This document shows positions 31,705-37,155 of a stretch of DNA of 37,155 nt, one piece after another; the first letter of the stretch is position 1, and every line of letters begins with the position of its first letter. Source of the stretch: Planctomycetota bacterium (lineage in GTDB: Bacteria > Planctomycetota > SZUA-567 > H5-PLA8); NCBI GenBank assembly GCA_023150555.1, contig JAKLKQ010000065.1, positions 1 through 37,155 on the forward strand, written 5' to 3'. The notes beneath the pieces were generated by a model that was not told where the DNA came from, made no database searches, and saw only the letters and a program-made list of their open reading frames with translations. The position numbers were made by a program, and so were the translations under genes.

Positions 31705-32331
31705 ATGGCTCGATACACCGGCCCCAAGTGCCGCCTTTGCAGGCGGGAAGGCATGAAGCTCTTCTTAAAGGGCACGCGCTGCGAATCCGAGAAGTGTGCG
31801 ATCGCGCGCCGCGACTACCCGCCGGGCAACATCAGCCTGCGCCGCGCCAAGGTCTCGCCTTACGGCGAGCGCCTGCGCGAGAAGCAGAAGGTCAAGCGCT
31901 TCTACGGCGTCTACGAGCGCCAGTTCCGCAGCTACTACGCGGAAGCCTCGCGCAGCAAGGGCAACACCGGCGAGACGCTGATGTGCCTGTTCGAGCGGCG
32001 CCTGGACAACGTGGTCTGCCGCATGGGCTGGGCCGCTTCGCGCGCCGAAGCCCGCCAGCTGATCAACCACGGCCACGTCGACGTCAACGGCCGCCGCGTC
32101 AGCATCGCCAGCTACCAGATCAACCTGAACGACGAACTGAAGGTGCGCGGCGACGCGAAGTCCCAGAAGTACGTCCGCACGCGCCTGGAATCGACGCGGG
32201 GCGCGCAGTGCCCTTCGTGGATCGCATCCAATACCGAAACGCTGACGGGTAAGGTCACCGCCCTGCCGACGCGCGAGGACGTGTCGATCCCCGTCAACGA
32301 GCAGCTCATCATCGAGTTGCTCTCGAGATAA
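31705..32331 (+). CDS. rpsD: 30S ribosomal protein S4
   Basis: The 208-residue S4 is a primary 16S rRNA-binding protein. It has the zinc-binding N-terminus (Cys9, Cys12, Cys26, Cys31 in YTGPKCRLCRREG and GTRCESEKCAIARR), then the S4 core (EKQKVKRFYGVYERQF) and an RNA-binding S4 domain (RLDNVVCRMGWAASRAEARQ, NHGHVDVNGRRV). In other bacteria S4 represses its own operon by binding the mRNA leader. A 216-bp gap follows before rpoA. Confidence 0.97.
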   Translation: MARYTGPKCRLCRREGMKLFLKGTRCESEKCAIARRDYPPGNISLRRAKVSPYGERLREKQKVKRFYGVYERQFRSYYAEASRSKGNTGETLMCLFERRLDNVVCRMGWAASRAEARQLINHGHVDVNGRRVSIASYQINLNDELKVRGDAKSQKYVRTRLESTRGAQCPSWIASNTETLTGKVTALPTREDVSIPVNEQLIIELLSR

Positions 32332-32547
32332 GCCCCGCACGCGGCGTTCTTCCGTTTCGGCGGACGGACGGCGCGGCGCGGGTGGCGTGTCTGCCGGATT
32401 CCGAGTGCCCCGCTGGAGGGGCGGAAGGACCGGCGGGCAGTGTAGCGGCAGCCCGACTTCCAGCCGTTGCGCGGCGAGACTTCCCGTCGCGGCGCAGGCG
32501 AGGGGCGGCCGAGCCTCCGGACCCGGGAAGATTAGCGAGGACGATCC
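32332..32547. other. Intergenic region between rpsD and rpoA
   Basis: Unusually long for this operon. It contains GCCCC-GCTGGA-GGGGC (32407-32422), extendable on the outside by TTCC/GGAA (32399-32402 with 32424-32427 region) across an internal loop. No clear promoter or coding sequence is seen. A regulatory mRNA structure or processing site is possible. Confidence 0.4.
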
Positions 32548-33603
32548 ATGCGCATCCGCTGGAGAGGCTTTGAACTCCCCACGCAGGTCCAGTTGGATAA
32601 GGACACGGCCAACGCCGGCTACGGGCATTTCGCGGTCGAACCGTTCGAGCGCGGCTACGGCGTGACCATCGGCAACAGCTTGCGCCGCGTGCTGCTCAGC
32701 AGCCTCGAAGGCGCCGCGGTGACCAGCATCCGCGTCTCCGTCTCCAAGCAGGAAGAGGGGAAGACGAAGACCGTCGAGGTCAGCCACGAGTTCACAGCGA
32801 TCCCGGGCGTCTACGAGGACGTCACGGATCTCGTGCTGAACATCAAGGAGCTGCGCCTGAAGGTCCACAGCGACGAGCCCATCACGCTGAATCTGGAGAA
32901 GACCGGAAAGGGCCCCGTCACCGCTGCGGACATCAGCACCGACGAGCGCTCCGAGATCGTCAACCGCGACCTCGTGCTCTGCACGCTCACCGACGATGTG
33001 ACCCTGTCCATCCAGTTCACCGCCCAGAAGGGCCGCGGCTACAAGACCGCCGAGGAGAACGAGAACCCCGAGGCGAGCCTGGCCACGATCCCCGTGGACA
33101 GCATCTTCAGCCCCGTGCGCCGCGTCCGCTACAAAGTCGAGAACACCCGCGTCGGCCAGCAGACCGACTACGACAAGCTCAACCTCGAGATCTGGACCGA
33201 CGGCACGGTCAGCCCCGAGCTGGCGCTGGTCGAGGCTTCCTCGATCCTGCGCAAGCACTTCAACCCGTTCGTGAAGTACTTCGAACTGGGCAAGCAGCTC
33301 GAGACCACCGGCGTCATGCCCGCCGCGCAGCTGGACGTCGGCGAGGACCAGCAGCTCAAGGAGCTCCGCGAGAAGCTCAAGCTGCCCGTCAGCGTGCTCG
33401 ACCCGTCTGTGCGCGCCGAGAACTGCCTGGCCGCCGCCAACATCCAGACCCTCGGCGACCTGGTGGCCTTCAACGAGAGCGACGTGCTGAAGATCAAGAA
33501 CTTCGGCAAGACCTCCATGAAGGAAATCAAGAAGAAGCTGGCCGACATGGGCCTGTCCTTCGGCATGGAAATTCCCGAAGAGACCTCGGCCGCCACGAAC
33601 TGA
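32548..33603 (+). CDS. rpoA: DNA-directed RNA polymerase subunit alpha
   Basis: The 351-residue alpha subunit nucleates RNA polymerase assembly and contacts promoters and regulators. The N-terminal domain has the typical GHFAVEPFERGYGVTIGNSLRRVLLSSLEGAAVTSI-type block (residues about 30-63, broken here for brevity). The C-terminal domain (about 275-345) has SVLDPSVRAENCL, with Arg289 matching the UP-element-binding arginine of E. coli, and IKNFGKTSMKEIKKKLADMG. Slightly longer than the usual 310-340, with an insertion around residues 160-175 in the N-terminal domain (GRGYKTAEENENPEASL). Confidence 0.97.
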   Translation: MRIRWRGFELPTQVQLDKDTANAGYGHFAVEPFERGYGVTIGNSLRRVLLSSLEGAAVTSIRVSVSKQEEGKTKTVEVSHEFTAIPGVYEDVTDLVLNIKELRLKVHSDEPITLNLEKTGKGPVTAADISTDERSEIVNRDLVLCTLTDDVTLSIQFTAQKGRGYKTAEENENPEASLATIPVDSIFSPVRRVRYKVENTRVGQQTDYDKLNLEIWTDGTVSPELALVEASSILRKHFNPFVKYFELGKQLETTGVMPAAQLDVGEDQQLKELREKLKLPVSVLDPSVRAENCLAAANIQTLGDLVAFNESDVLKIKNFGKTSMKEIKKKLADMGLSFGMEIPEETSAATN

Positions 33604-33630
33604 AGCCAATAGAGGCAAGGAAAACGAGCC

Positions 33631-34131
33631 ATGCGGCACCGAAACAGCCACAACAACTTCAGCCGGCACAGCGACCACCGCCGTGCCATGATGCGCAACA
33701 TGGTCATGAACCTCTTCGAACAGGGGCGCATCCGCACCACCATCCAGAAGGCCAAGGCCGCCAAGCCGCTCGCCGAGAAGATCATCACCCTCGGCAAGAA
33801 GGGCAGCCAGCACCACCGCCTTCTGGCCCTGAGCGAACTGGGCAGCACCGTCGCGGCCAAGGAAGCCGTGCGCAAGGTCTTCGGCGAACTGAAGGAACGC
33901 TTCGCCGAGCGCAACGGAGGCTACACCCGCATCCTGCACCTGCCCCGCACCATCCGCCAGGCCAAGGCCGATCTGCCCCGCGGCAAGATCAACCGCAGCC
34001 GCTTCTACGGCACGCGGTTGGGCGACAACTCCACGATGGTCCTGTGGGAGCTCTGCGAAGCCGGCGCCGGCAAGCGCGAGAAGCCCAAGGCCAAGGCGCG
34101 CAAGAAGAAGGAAGCCAAGAAGGAAAGCTAA
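33631..34131 (+). CDS. rplQ: 50S ribosomal protein L17
   Basis: The 166-residue L17 has the invariant start MRHRNSHNNFSRHSDHRRAM followed by LFEQGRIRTTIQKAKAAKPLAEKIITLGK-type sequence. The C-terminal part (residues about 116-166) extends beyond the usual 120 residues and ends in a Lys/Ala-rich tail (KREKPKAKARKKKEAKKES), likely contacting rRNA. It is the last gene of the operon, closed by a terminator. Confidence 0.96.
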   Translation: MRHRNSHNNFSRHSDHRRAMMRNMVMNLFEQGRIRTTIQKAKAAKPLAEKIITLGKKGSQHHRLLALSELGSTVAAKEAVRKVFGELKERFAERNGGYTRILHLPRTIRQAKADLPRGKINRSRFYGTRLGDNSTMVLWELCEAGAGKREKPKAKARKKKEAKKES

Positions 34132-34163
34132 GCGCTTCGTTGATTCCGATACCTGATGTTTCG

Positions 34164-34196
34164 CGGGGCGCTCGAATGAGCGCCCCGTTTCTTTTG
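34164..34196 (+). terminator. Rho-independent terminator of the ribosomal/rpoA operon
   Basis: CGGGGCGCTC (34164-34173) and GAGCGCCCCG (34178-34187) form a perfect 10-bp stem with a GAAT loop, followed by TTTCTTTT. Confidence 0.92.
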
Positions 34197-34221
34197 ATCC
34201 CTGCATAAAAAGGCCGCTTTC

Positions 34222-35334
34222 ATGTCGATTCCCTTCTTCGCGTTCAACGGACGCCCCTACGACGTCGGCTTCCAGCACGGCCAGGCGCTGAAAGAGAACA
34301 TCCGCGAGTTCGCCGCCTACCGCGTGCAGCGCTGCATCGACCGTGCCCGTGCCGCCGGCGGCGACGTGCAGGAAAGCGCCGTCCTGGGGCTCGCCGTCGA
34401 GCACCTCAAGATCCTGCGCGAGTACGCGCCCGACCAGCACGAGGAACTGGAAGGCATGAGCGAAGGCAGCGGCGTCGAACTGCCGCGCCTGCTGGTGCTT
34501 AACGGCTACACCGATTTCATCGACACGCTGCTGCGCATCGTGGCCGATGGCAACAAGACCGCCGAGCCCGTTGACCCGCACGGCTGCACCTCCTTCTTCG
34601 TGGCGGGGGAGGCCACGAAGCACGGCGGGCCGCTGATCGGGCAAACCTGGGACATGGACGCGCATGCCGAACCTCACGTCGTGGGCCTGCGCCTGGACAT
34701 CACCGGCAAGCCGCCGTGCCTGTTGCTGACCCACGCCGGCTGCGTGGCTGTCGCGGGCGTGAACGCCAGCGGCATCGCACTGGCGATCAACAACCTCAAG
34801 CCCACCGACGCGCGCCTGGGCGTGCCGTGGGTCTTCGTGGCCCGCAAGGTGCTCGGCTGCCGCGATTTCGATTCCGCCTTCCTGGAGTTGCAGGGCGCGC
34901 CGTATTCCAGCGGGCACAACTACCTGCTCTGCGACGAAGAAGGCCGCGCGGTGAACGTGGAGAGCACCGGCGCGGAAGCCGAGGTCCTCGACTTCGAAGG
35001 CCCCACCTTCGTCCACGCCAATCACTACTGCCACGAGGAACTCCTGCCGCTCGCGCAGCCGGTCGCCGAGGGTGCGACCACCTGCCGCCGCCAGGAGCGC
35101 CTCGCCGAGTTGCTGAAGGAACGCGCCGGGACGCTGGATGTGGGCGAACTGCACCGCTGCCTGAGCGACCCCGAAGTGGAAGTTGCGCCGCCGGGACGCG
35201 CGCCTGCGCCGGGCGAACCGCCCGCCGTCAGTTGCGGAACGGCGATCTTCGATCCCGCCGGGCGTACGGCGTACCTGCGCCGCGGCCATCCCGGCGGCGG
35301 GGACCTGACGGCGGTGGACTTTCGTCCGAGGTAA
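34222..35334 (+). CDS. C45-family Ntn-hydrolase (acyl-CoA:6-APA acyltransferase-like)
   Basis: A 370-residue protein resembling peptidase family C45/isopenicillin-N acyltransferase. The predicted nucleophile is Cys122 in DPHGCTSFFVAG; in the family the precursor is cleaved between the Gly and this Cys to expose the catalytic N-terminal Cys. Supporting sequence: RPYDVGFQHGQALKENI at the N-terminus, GPLIGQTWDMDAHAE, GVNASGIALAINNL, and NVESTGAEAEV. AAAAAGG is positioned as a ribosome-binding site. No signal peptide is seen. Members act on amide bonds or acyl transfer; the substrate is unknown. Confidence 0.87.
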   Translation: MSIPFFAFNGRPYDVGFQHGQALKENIREFAAYRVQRCIDRARAAGGDVQESAVLGLAVEHLKILREYAPDQHEELEGMSEGSGVELPRLLVLNGYTDFIDTLLRIVADGNKTAEPVDPHGCTSFFVAGEATKHGGPLIGQTWDMDAHAEPHVVGLRLDITGKPPCLLLTHAGCVAVAGVNASGIALAINNLKPTDARLGVPWVFVARKVLGCRDFDSAFLELQGAPYSSGHNYLLCDEEGRAVNVESTGAEAEVLDFEGPTFVHANHYCHEELLPLAQPVAEGATTCRRQERLAELLKERAGTLDVGELHRCLSDPEVEVAPPGRAPAPGEPPAVSCGTAIFDPAGRTAYLRRGHPGGGDLTAVDFRPR

Positions 35335-35367
35335 GCAAGGAATTCACGCTGCGCCGGAGGCCGAGCC

Positions 35368-37149
35368 ATGATGCGCATGCCTTCCCGGACGTTCTGCCCG
35401 GTCTCTTCCGTTTTCCTGCTGCTGCTGGCCGGCGCGTTGCGCGCCGGCGACGCGCCGGATGCCGCGCCTGAGCCTGCGCGTTGGGCGAAGCGCTGGGTCT
35501 ACGTCTCCTCGAACCTCTACGTCAACGAGAACCTCGCCAAGCTCGAAGCGCTCTTCAAGCGCGCCAAGGCCGCCGGCTACACCGCGGTGCTCTTCACCGA
35601 CTACAAGGCCATGACTTGGTGGAAGCTCGACACCCCCAAGCGCTGGGAAGAGAACGCGAAGAAGCTGCGCGCACTCACGCGCGGCTTAGGGCTTGAGCTG
35701 CACGTCTGCGTGATGCCCTTCGGCTACGCCGACAGCCTGCTCTTTCACGACCCGAACCTGGCCAACGGCACGCCGGTGAAGGATGCGCCGCTGGCCGCGC
35801 GCGACGGGATCCTGGCGCCGGAGGCCACCGCGCGGATCGAGAACGGCGGTTTCGAACTGTCTGCGAACAACCGCGCGCAGGGCTTCGGCTTCCAGGACGA
35901 CCCGGGCAAGGGGAGCTTCATCGACACCGCGGTCTTCAAAGAAGGCAAAGCCTCGCTGCGCTTCCAGGACGTCGGCCAGGCCAATCCGCACGGGCACGGC
36001 CGCATCAACGTGAAAGTGAAGGTGCGCCCCTGGACGCAGTACCGCCTGCGCGTGTGGCTGAAGGCCGAGCACCTGACCGCCGACGAGGCCAGGATCATGG
36101 TGCTCGCCGACAGGCGCACGCTGCAATGGCAGTACATTCCCTACCTCGTGGACGGGCAGGTGCGGCACCTCTCGGGCGCGCGGGACTTCTCGATGGACTG
36201 GGTCGAGGCTTCGGTGACGTTCAACAGCCTCGAGTACACGGAGGTCGGCGTCTACCTGGGCCTGTGGGGCGGCAAGGGCGGCCGGATCTGGTTCGACGAC
36301 CTGCGCTTGGACGACGCGCCGGCATTGAACCTGCTGCGGCGCGACAACCTGCCGCTGAAGATCGACGGCGAGGACGGCACGATCTACGAGGAAGGCAAGG
36401 ACTTCGCGCGCATCGTCGATCCCGGGCTGGGCGTTCGCCCGTGGAAGGGCAACTTCGACACGCTCCATGAGCCGCCCGAGATCCGCCTGGTGCCGGGCTC
36501 GCGCATCAAGGAAGGCCAGCGCGTGCGCTTCTCCGCGTATCACGCCACGCTGGTCCACGAGGCGCAGGTCAACTGCAGCCTCGCCGAAGAGCGCGTCTTT
36601 ACGCTCTGCGCCGAACAGCTGCGTCGCCTGAAGGAGGTGCTCGCGCCCGACGGCTGGTTCCTCTCGCACGACGAGATCCGCTCCGCCGGGTGGGAGCCCG
36701 CCGAGCAGGCGAAGTTGCCGGCCACCGGCGCATGCCTGGCCGAGAACATCCGGCGCTGCTTCGCGCTGGCCAAGAGCGACGGCGGCGGGCTGCCGGCCGC
36801 CGTCTGGTCGGACATGTTCGATCCGAACCACAACGCGCGCGCGGACTACTACCTGGTGGCCAACACGCTGGCCGGGAGCTGGGAGGGCCTGCCGAAGGAC
36901 GCGCTGGTGATGAAGTGGGGCGGGGGCGAGATCGCTCGGCCGGGCCTGGAGTTCTTCGCACGGCGCGGGCACAAGCAAATGATCGCTGCGTTCTACGACG
37001 GCGATCCGAAAAAGGACCGTGCGGCCTGGGCGGAGGCGGCGAAGGGCGTTGCGAACGTCGAGGGCGTGATGTACACGACCTGGCGCAACGACTACTCGAA
37101 GCTCGAGGAATTCGCCGAACTCTGGTGGGGCGGTGCGAAAGCCAAGTAG
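35368..37149 (+). CDS. Secreted TIM-barrel (glycosidase-like) protein with inserted carbohydrate-binding-like domain
   Basis: A 593-residue protein with an N-terminal signal peptide (FLLLLAGALRAGDA, cleavage near residue 27). Residues about 40-135 look like the first strands and helices of a TIM barrel (KRWVYVSSNLYVNENLAKLE; AAGYTAVLFTDYKA; LGLELHVCVMPFGYAD). A jelly-roll-like domain interrupts it at about residues 150-315: ENGGFELSANNRAQGFGF, then RFQDVGQANPHGHGRINV, ending IWFDDLRLDD, like CBM4/9-type modules. The barrel resumes with RRLKEVLAPDGWFLSHDEIR and VWSDMFDPNHNARADYY; the His-Asp-Glu and Asp residues are candidate catalytic groups. Either ATG (35368 or 35371) fits the GGAGG site. 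Substrate unknown; likely polysaccharide-related. Confidence 0.75.
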   Translation: MMRMPSRTFCPVSSVFLLLLAGALRAGDAPDAAPEPARWAKRWVYVSSNLYVNENLAKLEALFKRAKAAGYTAVLFTDYKAMTWWKLDTPKRWEENAKKLRALTRGLGLELHVCVMPFGYADSLLFHDPNLANGTPVKDAPLAARDGILAPEATARIENGGFELSANNRAQGFGFQDDPGKGSFIDTAVFKEGKASLRFQDVGQANPHGHGRINVKVKVRPWTQYRLRVWLKAEHLTADEARIMVLADRRTLQWQYIPYLVDGQVRHLSGARDFSMDWVEASVTFNSLEYTEVGVYLGLWGGKGGRIWFDDLRLDDAPALNLLRRDNLPLKIDGEDGTIYEEGKDFARIVDPGLGVRPWKGNFDTLHEPPEIRLVPGSRIKEGQRVRFSAYHATLVHEAQVNCSLAEERVFTLCAEQLRRLKEVLAPDGWFLSHDEIRSAGWEPAEQAKLPATGACLAENIRRCFALAKSDGGGLPAAVWSDMFDPNHNARADYYLVANTLAGSWEGLPKDALVMKWGGGEIARPGLEFFARRGHKQMIAAFYDGDPKKDRAAWAEAAKGVANVEGVMYTTWRNDYSKLEEFAELWWGGAKAK

Positions 37150-37155
37150 GGCTGC

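Noticed and set aside
31765..35289. A very long open frame (about 1170 codons) on the - strand across rpsD, rpoA, rplQ and the C45 gene
   Set aside because: It is antisense to well-identified genes, has no recognisable domain, and such frames are common opposite high-GC genes with strong third-position bias.

Overview
The window is high-GC DNA with almost all genes on the + strand. It looks like a chromosomal segment from a planctomycete or PVC-group-related bacterium. The reasons are an ECF sigma factor of the planctomycete type carrying a long membrane-anchored C-terminal extension, a sulfatase, a secreted carbohydrate-active-like TIM-barrel protein, a C45 Ntn-hydrolase, and a nuo operon with enlarged subunits. 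Phylum placement is inference; there is no rRNA gene here. I see no tRNA, rRNA, CRISPR array, insertion sequence or prophage.

Layout. (1) 1-4205: a palindrome-rich control region, a sulfatase, a coupled small membrane protein, and an ECF sigma factor fused through a membrane helix to two chagasin-like (I42) domains. (2) 4349-9976: housekeeping and accessory genes: formaldehyde dehydrogenase (with a strong terminator), pdxA, truD, a convergent AT-richer zinc-ribbon membrane protein, a Lon N-terminal-domain protein, and a NikR-like regulator that has lost the nickel ligands. (3) 10162-22842: a complex I operon in the order nuoA-B-C-D-H-I-J-K-L-M-N, behind a good sigma-70 promoter and a leader hairpin. 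nuoE, nuoF and nuoG, which would encode the NADH-oxidising module, are absent between D and H. At least seven of the eleven subunits carry extra hydrophilic insertions or tails, and nuoI is frame-disrupted at its second 4Fe-4S motif. (4) 22898-24569: metF-type methylenetetrahydrofolate reductase (apparently leaderless) and sfsA. (5) 24570-29296: an AT-rich intergenic island with repeated TTGTGCACAA-like sites, then a four-gene minor-pilin/pseudopilin cluster whose three pilin-like proteins share Asp/Asn-rich calcium-loop motifs, closed by a terminator. (6) 29316-30158: a TauE/SafE transporter on the - strand. (7) 30330-34196: promoter and translation/transcription operon infA-rpmJ-rpsM-rpsK-rpsD-rpoA-rplQ with terminator. 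(8) 34222-37149: a C45 acyltransferase/peptidase-like Ntn-hydrolase and a secreted TIM-barrel protein interrupted by a carbohydrate-binding-like domain.

The genes most likely to reward study are the sigma/I42 fusion, the elaborated 11-subunit complex I, the ligand-less NikR, and the two operator-like palindrome arrays (61-113 and 24747-24839).
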